Below, in pieces: positions 1 through 8,461 of a DNA stretch of 64,000 nt; position 1 is the first letter of the stretch; each line of letters opens with the position of its first letter. Position numbers and translations under genes: made by a program. The stretch is from the NCBI GenBank assembly GCA_963699835.1, contig CAVOVJ010000013.1, forward strand, positions 1 to 64,000. Reading direction: 5' to 3'. The stretch comes from BM003 sp963699835 (GTDB taxonomy: Bacteria; Pseudomonadota; Gammaproteobacteria; Steroidobacterales; BM003). Below the pieces are notes generated by a model. That model saw nothing but the letters and a program-made list of their open reading frames with translations. It was not told the origin of the DNA and searched no databases.

Positions 1-1517
1 GTGCTGACGAGCACGGAGGCCAGTACGTCACCTTCATCCAGCCATGGCAAGGCAAGCTCCTTGGCGATGACAAAGATCAGCGCGGCGTTCACCAGCGCCC
101 ATATGAATGACGGTTTGAGAAGTTCACGCATCACGCGGCTCGAGTAGAAGTACTTCCGGGTGTCATCGTTGTGGACCAGTATCGGGCGACCACCCGCACG
201 TGGTCCGTCAGCCAGCATTACGGTCAAGCGGTTGCCGATCCGCGCGCGGAGCCCGAAGTCTTCGAGTTCGACCTCGTGTTCCACGCCAGCATCGTCGCGC
301 AGGAACAAGGTGTCAAAGGTAGTGATGTCCTTGACCGCCTCCTGGCGAGGCGTGATGTAGCCGTGCCCACCTACGATCGTGCCGGTGCCGCCCGACGCCT
401 CGATCAACGTGGTTTCTTCGGTCCGCTGCTGGCTGTCGAGCAGCGTCCCCGACAACTTCGACAAACCGAATTTCCGACCCGACAGCGTAAGGGTCTTCCC
501 GTCCTTTGACAGGCTAGCAATGCCGCGAGGTATGCCAAATCCCATTGCGATGCCCAGAAGGATGGTGGCCCAGAGCGCCAGCTTGCCGCCACCACTGCCA
601 ACGAGGAGGTCGATCCATTCCTTGCGCTGAAGTTGTCTGGCATATTGCCTGCCTGCCTCCAACTGGGCTTCCAATCGCTCTTCGTTCTCGGCAACCATCG
701 CTTGTAACTCGGCCGGTATGTGAGTCGCATCTTCCGGTTTGATGCCGTCAAGATCACCGCCGAGTGCGCGGGCCAGAAGTTCGAGATCCTTCGCGTCGTT
801 CTTATCGCTGTAACTCGAGGCAATACGCTGTTTGCTATCGGCCAGTATGTCGAGGCGCTCGGCGATCATGGACAGCCGTGCGTCGCGCAGTCGCGTTCCT
901 GAGGCGCTTACTTAGTTGATTATGCTCAGCTTCGAGTGCGCGCATCTCTTTTTCGATCGGCGCGAGAGCCAGCGCGTCCTGTTCCAGCTGATTCGCGGGA
1001 TCGAAATCGATGATGAGATCTACCGGGACGAGCGGCGACTGAGTGCCTCGGCGCGCTGTGCGGCCGCCTTCGCCGCGGCCTCCTGCTCGGCAATCGCCTG
1101 TTGTTCAGCAGCTGCGGCAGCCGCCGCAGCCCTTCCGCTTCCCTTGCCTCCCTTTCCTGAGCAGCCGCATCTGCCTGTGCGGCCTGGGCATCTAGGCGCT
1201 TCTGCTTGGTATAGGCAGCCTTGGCCTCCTGCACCTTTCGGTCCCAGTCACGTCGCTCGGGCGTGCCTGTATTGCCGTAACTCGAGTGGATTCTGCGGGC
1301 TTCGGACTGGATAGCCTTTTGCCTCGCCTGCATCTCTGCGCGCGTGATTTCTTCGCGCGCCAAGCCCGGGTCGCTTCTGCGTAAGCATCGTTCAGCTCGA
1401 GGACTCGAGCGATATCGGCTGTCTCATCGGCATACGACTTGACGGGCTCAGCGCGCACACAGCCATCACAAGTACGGCAGATCAAACAAATGTCGCGCTA
1501 TAGTGAGCTCGGCTCAT
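1..1517 (-). pseudogene. Frameshifted gene for an exported/membrane coiled-coil protein, running off the left edge
   Basis: The minus strand reads as one protein only if several frame changes are allowed, near 1460, 1365, 1130, 1030 and 890. The probable start is ATG at 1517, behind a GGGAGAG ribosome site. The pieces give, in order: a signal-peptide-like stretch ending near MAVCARAEPVK; a charged segment (YADETADIARVLELN); a long Ala/Glu/Gln/Lys coiled coil (RQKAIQSEARRI, AAAEQQAIAEQEAAAKAAA); and a continuous frame from about 869 to 1. That last frame holds a membrane segment (LALWATILLGMAIGFGIP), a beta-rich domain rich in Gly/Thr, and a second membrane segment (FIWALVNAALIFVIA). I do not recognise the family. 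It is either a decayed gene or a stretch with many base-calling errors. The C-terminus lies outside the window. Confidence 0.5.
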
Positions 1518-1602
1518 TCCACTCTCCCCTATTTTCTTATTCGAGGGGCTGATTGCTATCCAAATTATAGCTGACTGGAAGATAGTTGCAGTTCACCCCA
1601 CA

Positions 1603-1713
1603 TAGAAAAAACGTAGAAAAAACGTGTCAGGTTTATTTAAAACGTGTCAAAAAACGTGTCAGGTTTATTTATCTAGTCTGTAGAAAAAACGTGTCAGGTT
1701 TATTTATCTAGTC
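1603..1713. repeat. Dispersed repeat, locus A: three full and two partial tandem units
   Basis: The 15-base core GTGTCAGGTTTATTT occurs at 1624-1638, 1656-1670 and 1691-1705, each preceded by a run of A and CG. The last two copies extend through ATCTAGTC. Truncated units sit at 1603 and 1639. Related copies lie at 3357-3402 and 13981-14110. It resembles the short repeats found with REP/RAYT-type transposases, but no such transposase is in the window, so that link is inference. Confidence 0.8.
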
Positions 1714-1930
1714 AATCTCATCGGCAAGGCCATCTTGCGAGATGGTCCCTTCCCGAAAGCAGCCGCCAAAATTGCTGCTCCCCACCTGTAAGAAGCCGCT
1801 CGAGCGGCCGCTTCGGGGTATCGTGAAGTTCCCGCTACTGACCCAAAGCGGAACTTGGTGCTTTGATCTGGTTTTTCGCTAGCGTGTCGAGTGGTCGAGT
1901 ATCAACCAGCCTTTTTACATACGTTTTGTC

Positions 1931-3319
1931 GTGTTCGTCGTCGCCTTTTCGATGATGACTGGTGCTCGCGCTAATTCTGCTGGCGAAGATCTGAAGATAG
2001 CTGCTGTTGTCGATGAGGTCGCCACTTCGTCAACTGAAGCAGGAAGTATTCAGGGGCTACTCGCGGTGGTAGCTCGAAACGGATCTATCGTTATTGATCG
2101 TGGCTATGGGCTCGCGCACATAGAAGGTAAAGTTGCGATGACCAGCCGCACGATTACCGACTACTTTTCAATTGGCAAGCATATTACTGCCGCGATTCTT
2201 TTGCGTTTAGCCGAGCACGGGAAGTTGGATCTGGATGCGCCAGCGAGGCGTTATCTACCTGATGCCGATTTTGAACACGCCGACGTTACCGTTCGCCAAC
2301 TGCTGACTCACACCTCAGGGCTTTGGGAGATTGAGAAGAACGAAAACGAACTTCCGGCCAGATATGCCAAGCCACCGCCTGAAGGGGCAGTTCTAGACTG
2401 GGCAAATCAAGGCGAGCGACTCGCAAGCCCTGGTGAAACCTGGATGTACTCCAATGGTGGCTACTTATTTGCCGGCAAGGTTGCTGAACGCCTTAGCGGC
2501 AAATCCTTGGAGGAGCTTCTGGTCGAGGATCTCGCGTCACCGCTAGGCCTCGAAGCATTTGCTGGCTGCAAGGATTTGGATACCGTGCTTGCGTCAGGAT
2601 ACACATATGAGAATGGCGAAGTGCGCCTGATCCCAGAGGTTGATGCCGGATGGTGGGGCGGCGCCGGCAACGTCTGTGGGACAGCTGGTGATCTAATGGG
2701 GTGGTGGCTCGCGCTTCGCTCAGGACGAGTACTGAGCACATCCTCAATGGAGCAAATGTTCAGCCCAACTCGCCTGCATAGAAAAGATAGCCAGGCTGAC
2801 TTCGGGTATGGCTTGGGCATTCGAATTGGAGAATTCTGGGGAAACACAAAGATCGGTCATACCGGAAGCGGATCAGGTGGCACGGCAGTGCTTGCTGAGT
2901 ACCCTGAGTCGGAACTCGCAATACTCGTCATCGTCAACACTGCCGGTAATGAAGTCCCCAGCGCCGCGGACATCGAAGCCGAAATCGCGGCAGCTTTGCT
3001 TGACGTAGACACTTCGATGACTGAGCGCAGCCCCATACCTGACGGTGTATTGAGCTCTGCGCCGGGCAAGTATCGGTCTCCGGATCAAGAATTCTGTGTC
3101 AGTGCGCGGGGCATGGAATTGTGGCGCTCTGTCGACGGTTCCGATGCTGAGCCTTTGCACCACATGGGCGGCGGTCAGTTTGTTTCCATGCACGGAGGCT
3201 TTGGCTTGAGCGTCGAGTACTTCCTTGGCACAGAATCAGGAAGGGCTCAGTGGTTCGGCTACAAATACAACGGCTTCCCACAGGATCTTGCGGTCCGAGT
3301 CGGCGATGAGTGCGACTAG
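1931..3319 (+). CDS. Serine beta-lactamase-fold hydrolase (class C / penicillin-binding-protein-like), exported
   Basis: The protein has 462 residues with a short hydrophobic N-terminus typical of a signal peptide. It carries the three active-site motifs of the serine beta-lactamase/DD-peptidase fold: SIGK (SxxK, near residue 80), YSN (near 173) and HTG (KTG-like, near 310). The stretch RQLLTHTSGL is typical of the beta-lactamase-related esterase and peptidase family. The family includes class C beta-lactamases, D-aminopeptidases and esterases, so the substrate cannot be read from sequence. A C-terminal domain of about 100 residues follows the catalytic part. The start is GTG, and an upstream rare start is possible. 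The gene stands alone between two loci of the dispersed repeat, and its base composition is lower in GC than the core genes, both consistent with acquisition. Confidence 0.85.
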   Translation: MFVVAFSMMTGARANSAGEDLKIAAVVDEVATSSTEAGSIQGLLAVVARNGSIVIDRGYGLAHIEGKVAMTSRTITDYFSIGKHITAAILLRLAEHGKLDLDAPARRYLPDADFEHADVTVRQLLTHTSGLWEIEKNENELPARYAKPPPEGAVLDWANQGERLASPGETWMYSNGGYLFAGKVAERLSGKSLEELLVEDLASPLGLEAFAGCKDLDTVLASGYTYENGEVRLIPEVDAGWWGGAGNVCGTAGDLMGWWLALRSGRVLSTSSMEQMFSPTRLHRKDSQADFGYGLGIRIGEFWGNTKIGHTGSGSGGTAVLAEYPESELAILVIVNTAGNEVPSAADIEAEIAAALLDVDTSMTERSPIPDGVLSSAPGKYRSPDQEFCVSARGMELWRSVDGSDAEPLHHMGGGQFVSMHGGFGLSVEYFLGTESGRAQWFGYKYNGFPQDLAVRVGDECD

Positions 3320-3356
3320 CGGCAAGGCTTCGAATGTCCGCTTGTGGCCGAGGCTG

Positions 3357-3402
3357 AAAAAGAAAATGATGTCAGAAAATGATGTCAGGTTTATTTATCT
3401 AT
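3357..3402. repeat. Dispersed repeat, locus B
   Basis: Two units, one truncated, of the same family as 1603-1713: AAAATGATGTCA followed by AAAATGATGTCAGGTTTATT and then TATCT. The repeat ends exactly where a transposase remnant begins, so it marks a recombination or insertion junction just downstream of the beta-lactamase-fold gene. Confidence 0.7.
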
Positions 3403-3498
3403 GAACCCTGATCGGAATGCACGATGACCTTACTGTTAGGTTTGCGCCGCCACACGGCCATCATCATGGCGTCGATCACAGCGAGACCCGGTGCGATC
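3402..3498 (-). pseudogene. IS3-family transposase (OrfB, rve domain) internal fragment
   Basis: The minus strand encodes a contiguous peptide containing VIDAMMMAVWRRKP and VIVHSDQGS. These are hallmark segments from the middle of IS3-family OrfB, where HSDQGSQ carries the second catalytic Asp. The reading frame stops at the junction with the dispersed repeat on one side and runs into the neighbouring membrane-protein gene on the other. No start, terminal repeats or remaining catalytic residues survive, so it is a dead fragment. Confidence 0.75.
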
Positions 3499-4719
3499 TC
3501 ACAACCGCATGAACTGCTGTCGCGTTCGTGACCAGGCGTAACCCAGCAATACAGCCACAAAAAACACCTCTGCGCCGAAATTGATGACCGAACTGATGAC
3601 CTGCCTTAGCCATTCGGGAAACTCGAACGGCAACAGACTCGTGAGTAAACCAAGCACCGCGTCAGTGAAGAGGTTAGTCACGTACAACGACAGCTTGATC
3701 GTGAATATAGACACCGCCGCAGTGATTCCCGATTCGAACGCTGACTTGAACAGCGTCTCGACGTCATGAGAATGGGCGATCGGCAGCAACATCCAGACGC
3801 AGATGATAAACGACGTCGTCACGCCGTCGGTGCGCCCGAGTAAGCCAAGATTGGCGCTGGGAACGGACTGCAGCCACGTGAGCAGCACAATAGCGATCCA
3901 GCACAGGGCCCACAGGGCGAGCAGGTGGGGCGCCACCTTGATCCAGTTTTGCTCTGCTTCCGCTGCGGTGAAATCGCGTGCCTGCTTGGCGCCTCTCTGC
4001 ATCAGCGCTCGCAGGTAGATGCCCACGAGAACCGCCGGTATTACGAACGGGTAAAAAAGGGCGTTAGCGATCGACGCCAGCCATGACATCGATTCATCCG
4101 AGCTCAGCAGCGCAGACAGCACGGCCTTGATGGCGCCGACCACGATCGCGGCACCGAGGACGGCGGCCACCAGCTGCCAGAACTTCTCCATTGTCGTCTG
4201 CGACTCCCCGACCGCAGTCGGCAGAGCCGCAATATGTCGCGCTGAGACCGCCATATCCGACAGCCCGGCAAACGCGCGCGCTCGCCACGACTTCCAGGTA
4301 TGGCCACCTTCGTCCCCGAATATCTTGACGTCATGCGGTTCGACCGGCGCGCCGGACGTGCCCCATATGAACTGATTCACGCCCACCGCCATGGCGATCT
4401 CGCGAGCGGTGCGCCGTCGAATGTCGAAAGCAAGAACGCCAGGTACCACGCTGTCATCAGCGCGGTGTCGTAGTTCGCCGTCGTACCAAACGACCTCCGG
4501 TAACTTTGCCTTTTTGCGGCGCACGGCGGCAGGGTTGTCGAGCAGTCGTTGTCCCTTTTTTCCGAGTTTCGCCAACGGAATAAACACGAAGGACCTGGCA
4601 CCCCGTTGCTCGAGCAAGCGGTCTATTTCGGCGCTGTGCTTGTCCGGCACGGCGGTAACGTCGAGGCCATCGATCTCGATTCGGACTTCGACAGGCTGAT
4701 TCTTTTTCCTGGCCACCAA
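3499..4719 (-). CDS. Polytopic membrane protein of unknown function
   Basis: The protein has 406 residues. The first 180 or so are soluble and fairly charged (VARKKNQPVEVRIEIDGLDV at the start). They are followed by about six hydrophobic segments: KFWQLVAAVLGAAIVVGAI, NALFYPFVIPAVLVGIYL, LLALWALCWIAIVLLTWL, TTSFIICVWMLLPIA, AAVSIFTIKLSLYV and FGAEVFFVAVLLGYAW. I recognise no family. The start is TTG at 4719 (GTG three bases later is equally possible). It lies two bases after the stop of the FAD oxidoreductase, so the two are almost certainly translated from one message together with DUF3429. The 3' end abuts an IS3 fragment. Confidence 0.75.
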   Translation of the reverse strand: MVARKKNQPVEVRIEIDGLDVTAVPDKHSAEIDRLLEQRGARSFVFIPLAKLGKKGQRLLDNPAAVRRKKAKLPEVVWYDGELRHRADDSVVPGVLAFDIRRRTAREIAMAVGVNQFIWGTSGAPVEPHDVKIFGDEGGHTWKSWRARAFAGLSDMAVSARHIAALPTAVGESQTTMEKFWQLVAAVLGAAIVVGAIKAVLSALLSSDESMSWLASIANALFYPFVIPAVLVGIYLRALMQRGAKQARDFTAAEAEQNWIKVAPHLLALWALCWIAIVLLTWLQSVPSANLGLLGRTDGVTTSFIICVWMLLPIAHSHDVETLFKSAFESGITAAVSIFTIKLSLYVTNLFTDAVLGLLTSLLPFEFPEWLRQVISSVINFGAEVFFVAVLLGYAWSRTRQQFMRL

Positions 4720-4720
4720 A

Positions 4721-5731
4721 CTAATCGTGACTCGATGGGCGAGTCCTCTGCAAGACAGTCCGCAGGTACTCTGCCAGGGTCATGGCACTGCTGTAAGCAG
4801 ACTCGACGCGGCCGCTTATGCACCAGTCTCCGCATGCGGCGAGGCGCCGGTCCGCATCGATGAGCGCGGGTAAGCCTGACCGTGCTGCAATGTTCGCGTA
4901 GCGCCAGCGGTGGAGCTGGCAGAAATCCGCATGCTCCGCGTCGATACCGGTGACGTCCTGCAGTTCGGCGCAAAGATGCTGCTGCAGGCCTTCAAGCGGT
5001 TCATTCATATGCGCATCCGCATAGGCATTGGTGGAATGCGCGACCAGCGTGAAAGGTGCCGGGCGATCCGGTTTGCTGCTATTGACCGAAACCCAGCTGA
5101 TATCCGAATTGTTGACGAGTGCTGCCTGCCACGGTAACTGGCGCGGCTGGTTGAATCCCAGCATCAGAGCAAAACAGCCTTGCATTTGTGTATCGCTCAG
5201 TGCGCGATGATGCGCGAACGCCTCGGGCAGCAAGGCTGCTGCCTGGGTTGCGGGTGCCGTGACGATCAGCCAATCGAATACGCCAAGGTCTGACCCGTCG
5301 GCGGCGATTAGCTGCCAGCCCGAACCATGCGGATTGACCGATCCGACCGGAGTTTGCAGCCGGACATCCAGGCCGGAGGACAGGTGGCGGCCAATTTCGT
5401 TCATCCCGGGAGTGCCTACGAAATGTGGATGGCCGGCATCCCAATCGCGTTCAGCCACCACGGCCCCGCGGTCGAGTTCGGCATATCGCGGCTGCCAGAT
5501 TTTGACTACGCCCGCCTGCTGCCATGACCTGACAACAGCGATGAATATCGGTTCCTCGGCGGTAAAAAACTGGGCGCCATGATCAAACTCGAAGGGTGGA
5601 GCACGGCGCGTCGCGATCCGCCCTCCAGGGCCGCGAGATTTTTCGAAAACCACCGCTTGCGCAATTTCGCCGATATTGTGGGCAACCGTCAGACCGGTTA
5701 GCCCTGCCCCGACAATAGCAACGCGGATCAT
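4721..5731 (-). CDS. Renalase-like FAD-dependent NAD(P)H/amine oxidoreductase
   Basis: The protein has 336 residues. It opens with a Rossmann dinucleotide-binding motif (VAIVGAGLTGL) followed by VFEKSRGPGGRIATRR, the pattern of bacterial renalase-like flavoproteins. These oxidise mis-formed dihydronicotinamide isomers or related substrates. The C-terminal CGDWCISGRVESAYSSAMTLAEYL matches the second FAD-contact segment, in which a small helix closes the fold. No signal peptide is seen, so it should be cytosolic. Its ATG overlaps the TGA of the upstream DUF3429 gene (ATGA), and the unknown membrane-protein gene begins right after its stop, giving a tight three-gene operon. Confidence 0.8.
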   Translation of the reverse strand: MIRVAIVGAGLTGLTVAHNIGEIAQAVVFEKSRGPGGRIATRRAPPFEFDHGAQFFTAEEPIFIAVVRSWQQAGVVKIWQPRYAELDRGAVVAERDWDAGHPHFVGTPGMNEIGRHLSSGLDVRLQTPVGSVNPHGSGWQLIAADGSDLGVFDWLIVTAPATQAAALLPEAFAHHRALSDTQMQGCFALMLGFNQPRQLPWQAALVNNSDISWVSVNSSKPDRPAPFTLVAHSTNAYADAHMNEPLEGLQQHLCAELQDVTGIDAEHADFCQLHRWRYANIAARSGLPALIDADRRLAACGDWCISGRVESAYSSAMTLAEYLRTVLQRTRPSSHD

Positions 5732-6177
5732 GGTGACCCTATTGTCAGCATTAACATGGCGCAGACGATCAACGTCACGTTACGGCGGGTTTGCAGGTAA
5801 TCAGCCGTCAGCAGTCCAGCCCGCGCAAGCCGGAAATCGACGGCCAGCAACAGCACAAAGGCACCCGCAGTCACTGCAAGACTGACTGCGACGGGCGTCA
5901 GTATAAAAGCGAGCCAGACGGCTACGGTTATCGCATTACTTGTCAGTAGCAGGTTCACCGGCAGCGAGTCTGCCTGGTACAGGAATGTTCCCCAATGTAT
6001 GCCGGCCATAAACGAAACGATAGCGACACCGTACGTTGCCGCGATATAGGCGCAACTGCCGATGCCGGCGACGACCGGCATCCCGATCCATGGCAGGACC
6101 GCACAGGCGATAAAGGGCAGGGTACCCGCATAGGCCAGCGCCGCGTACTGCTTGCTATCGATCATTGGCGCACTCAT
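5728..6177 (-). CDS. DUF3429 family small membrane protein
   Basis: The protein has 149 residues with five hydrophobic segments (for example ALAYAGTLPFIACAVLPWIG and YIAATYGVAIVSFMAGIHWGTFL). The pattern ending in FMAGIHWGTFLY is the signature of DUF3429, an inner-membrane family of unknown function common in proteobacteria. DUF3429 genes are often found near photolyase or cryptochrome genes and FAD oxidoreductases. It is the first gene of the minus-strand operon, and its stop overlaps the oxidoreductase start by ATGA. It is transcribed divergently from the DUF2256 gene about 100 bases away. Confidence 0.8.
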   Translation of the reverse strand: MSAPMIDSKQYAALAYAGTLPFIACAVLPWIGMPVVAGIGSCAYIAATYGVAIVSFMAGIHWGTFLYQADSLPVNLLLTSNAITVAVWLAFILTPVAVSLAVTAGAFVLLLAVDFRLARAGLLTADYLQTRRNVTLIVCAMLMLTIGSP

Positions 6178-6276
6178 CAGCTATCCGTCCTCGAAACGCG
6201 AAATGGCCCGCTGCCAGGCGAAACCGCGCGTGCCTGATTGGCGAATCAATCTATACATGAATGGCCAGGCAGACAA

Positions 6277-6420
6277 ATGCACGCCAAAACTCACCTGCCA
6301 ACAAAGACCTGTGCCGGTTGCGGCCGGCCGTTCGCGTGGCGGCGAAAATGGGCCCTTTGCTGGTGTGAGGTCCGCTATTGCTCGCAACGCTGCCGGCGGC
6401 GTCGGCGTGAAAATGCCTGA
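6277..6420 (+). CDS. DUF2256 zinc-ribbon-like small protein
   Basis: The protein has 47 residues from ATG 6277; an upstream in-frame TTG at 6238 would add 13. It carries the DUF2256 signature: LPTKTCAGCGRPFAWRRKW, then VRYCSQRCRRRR. Four cysteines in two CxxC-type pairs (CAGC, CSQRC) should bind one zinc. The function is unknown, but the family is commonly adjacent to photolyase/cryptochrome genes. The 3' end overlaps the start of a nei fragment by eight bases (6413-6420). This gene is intact although the one after it is not. Confidence 0.8.
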   Translation: MHAKTHLPTKTCAGCGRPFAWRRKWALCWCEVRYCSQRCRRRRRENA

Positions 6421-6523
6421 GGGTCGAGAAATTCGCCGGGCGGCCGACCGGATCGAACGCTCCCTGGCAGGCTCCTTCATTCATGATGCCAAAAGGCAGC
6501 AAGGCGCCCTGATCGGCCCATGA
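6413..6523 (+). pseudogene. nei: 5' stump of an endonuclease VIII/Fpg-family DNA glycosylase gene
   Basis: The ATG at 6413 overlaps the DUF2256 stop and starts MPEGREIRRAADRIERSLAG. This is the diagnostic N-terminus of Nei/Fpg glycosylases: the catalytic Pro after Met and the Glu at position 3 are present, though the usual MPEGPE reads MPEGRE. After about 20 residues the similarity stops and a terminator follows at residue 37, whereas a full Nei has about 260 residues. The rest has been lost by deletion, and the following sequence holds transposase debris. Confidence 0.7.
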
Positions 6524-7392
6524 TTTTGTTCGTTCCGTGGAATTCGGAAAACCTGACGCCATTTTTCGCGGCATGCAGCGTGCGAAATCGGGCCAGAGAC
6601 CTATTGTTCCCCGTGCAGAAACAATCGGTCTCTGACCCCGGTATTGCTGTCGGCTCAGAACGTCAACACATCCGTGCCAGCGGTTTCGGCTTTTCCTGAT
6701 GTGTGTCAAAACGGCTAAGTGCAACAACATCGGCGTTACCGGCAGTGACTTCGAAATCACCGGGATTCGACGAGATCTGGGTCTGCCGGATCGGGCGGAC
6801 CGGGATCTACGCTAACACCATCGAAGCAGTGCAGGGACGCACGGGATGGGCTTGCCGGAGCGCGACATTGGGCAGGCTGCGAGATTCATCGCACCGCCGG
6901 GCTATTCGCGGCACCGGCCGGAATCGACGCTGCTCTACCAGCTCGTCGCCGAGCACTATCCAACCTTCCGGGATCGGCGGGCGGCCGCAGAGCGGCCGCT
7001 GCCGCGGTACATCGAGGACGAGTTCGAGTTCGGCGTCGCCGTCCGGAGCGTGGCTCGCGTCGGCGTCACCAGCCGCAGCTTGCGATCGATCGGGTAGCTG
7101 AACAGCTCGCTTTTCAGATCCACCTTGATGATCTGGGCGAGTCTTGCTTCGAGCACCTGGTGATAGAACTTCGCGCGTGTGCCGCCGTTCGACCGCGGTC
7201 GTCCGCGACTGCGCTCGCCAGGCTCCTGGTCCTCGAGCCCCGCGCTCCAGTCGGCCGCCCGGGTTCGCCAGATGCCTGAAACGGTAGATGAGGCCCCGCC
7301 ATGCGCTATCAATGCGAAGACTCGTAAACCTACGTATATGCTCTGCAGGTCAGGGGTCTACAATAAACTGCACGTGGGTCAGGAGCACAGCT
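6524..7392. other. Gene-poor scar between the nei stump and the Memo stump
   Basis: About 870 bases with no intact gene. The IS91-type fragment annotated separately lies inside it. On the minus strand around 7025-7180 there is a coding-like stretch (KFYHQVLEARLAQIIKVDLK, then LFSYPIDRKLRLVTPTRA) that I cannot assign. The rest shows nothing recognisable. It looks like the site of one or more deletions and insertions that removed most of nei and the upstream part of the next locus. Confidence 0.5.
6846..7038 (+). pseudogene. IS91-family transposase N-terminal fragment
   Basis: The plus strand reads YSRHRPESTLLYQLVAEHYP, followed by RDRRAAAERPLPRYIEDEFE. This is the conserved start of IS91/ISPsy-type Y2 transposases (RHPERTVLYQVVAEHLETF in typical members). 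The frame degenerates right after IEDEFE, before the zinc-binding cysteines and the catalytic tyrosines. Only the first 60 or so residues survive. A piece resembling the other end of such a transposase lies at 16519-16614. Confidence 0.6.
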
Positions 7393-7734
7393 ATGACCTT
7401 GATCCGGGCACTCGCTGTTGCCGGTCAATTTTACTCCGGGAGCGGCCGAGAATTGGGTGCGACTTCAGCGGCGCTGCCTGACGGCGCGCAGGATCGGGAT
7501 ACACCCGCGCCCGGGGCACTGATAGTGCCGCATGCCGGACACACCTGTTTGAGGCCCGTCGCGGCCGGTGCTCATGCACGGTTGCGACCTCAACGCGATC
7601 AGTGCCGGTGCGTGATCCTGATGGGCCCCTGTCAGCGAACGCCCGTTCATGGCCTGGCGTTGAGCGGCACCGACGTGTATCGCACGCCGATGGGCGATGT
7701 GCCACGCGACAATACCGCAGGAGTGTTTACCTGA
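7393..7734 (+). pseudogene. Truncated Memo-family (AmmeMemoRadiSam protein B-like) gene
   Basis: From ATG 7393 the frame reads MTLIRALAVAGQFYSGSGRE, then ALIVPHAGHTCLRPVAAGAH and VILMGPCQRTPVHGLALSGT, ending in GDVPRDNT. These match the first 100-110 residues of the Memo family, including the PHAG metal-binding His motif and the LGPCHR-like segment. Family members have about 260-280 residues and two further metal ligands, which are missing here. The stop falls directly before the ATG of the exported Pcm gene, whose ribosome site AGGAG (about 7719) lies inside this frame. It may therefore still serve as a leader that couples translation. Confidence 0.6.
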
Positions 7735-8451
7735 ATGAAGGTGCTGACTTGCTTCTTCTTACTGCTCTCTCTGGCCACTTATGCGGAGGAGGCCAGCTAC
7801 ACGGCCGCGCGAGCCGCGATGGTCGAAGAGTTGCGGCGCTACGCTCAAATTCTGGACGATCCGGATGCAGCCAGGATCAGTGATGCCGTGATGGCATCGA
7901 TGAACACCGTGAAACGCCACGAACTCGTTCCGCAATCAGGGAGGCGTTTCGCTTACGAGAACCGGCCGTTGCCGATCGGGTATGGGCAGACGATTTCGCA
8001 ACCTTACATCGTCGCGCTCATGACGGAACTCATCGAGCCCGATGCCGATGACGTCGTTCTCGAAGTGGGCACGGGTTCGGGCTACCAGGCAGCGATCCTC
8101 GCCGAACTTGTCGACCATGTATACAGTATCGAGATTATCGAGGCGCTGGCCACTCGGTCCAGGCAAGATCTTGCGAGGCTGGGCTACAAGAACATCACAA
8201 CGAAGCTCGGTGACGGCTATTACGGCTGGGCAGAACACGGACCGTTCGATTCCATCGTTGTCACGGCGGCCGCTGACCACGTGCCACCGCCGCTGATCGA
8301 ACAGCTGAAGCCGGGTGGGCGTATGGTTATCCCGGTCGGCAGCCGCTTCATGACGCAAACACTGCTGCTGATCGAAAAGACCGAGAATGGGGAGGTCATT
8401 ACCCGGCAATTTGGCGCTGTCCGCTTTGTGCCGTTGACCGGTCAGCACTAG
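7735..8451 (+). CDS. pcm: Protein-L-isoaspartate O-methyltransferase, exported form
   Basis: The protein has 238 residues. The Pcm core is clear: YGQTISQPYIVALMTELIEP, the SAM-binding loop LEVGTGSGYQAAILAELV near residues 108-124, GDGYYGWAEHGPFDSIVVTA, and a C-terminal RFVPLTGQH. The enzyme methylates isoaspartyl residues so that damaged proteins can be repaired. Unlike the copy at 10848, it begins MKVLTCFFLLLSLATYAEE, a convincing signal peptide, so it probably acts in the periplasm. SAM supply there is an open question. It follows the Memo stump with no gap, and 10 bases later comes the membrane spermidine-synthase-like gene, probably in the same operon. Confidence 0.85.
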   Translation: MKVLTCFFLLLSLATYAEEASYTAARAAMVEELRRYAQILDDPDAARISDAVMASMNTVKRHELVPQSGRRFAYENRPLPIGYGQTISQPYIVALMTELIEPDADDVVLEVGTGSGYQAAILAELVDHVYSIEIIEALATRSRQDLARLGYKNITTKLGDGYYGWAEHGPFDSIVVTAAADHVPPPLIEQLKPGGRMVIPVGSRFMTQTLLLIEKTENGEVITRQFGAVRFVPLTGQH

Positions 8452-8461
8452 GCGTGTCCGC

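Noticed and set aside
1603..1713. Possible CRISPR array
   Set aside because: Units lie directly next to each other or at irregular short distances with no unique spacers of constant length, and no cas gene is present.
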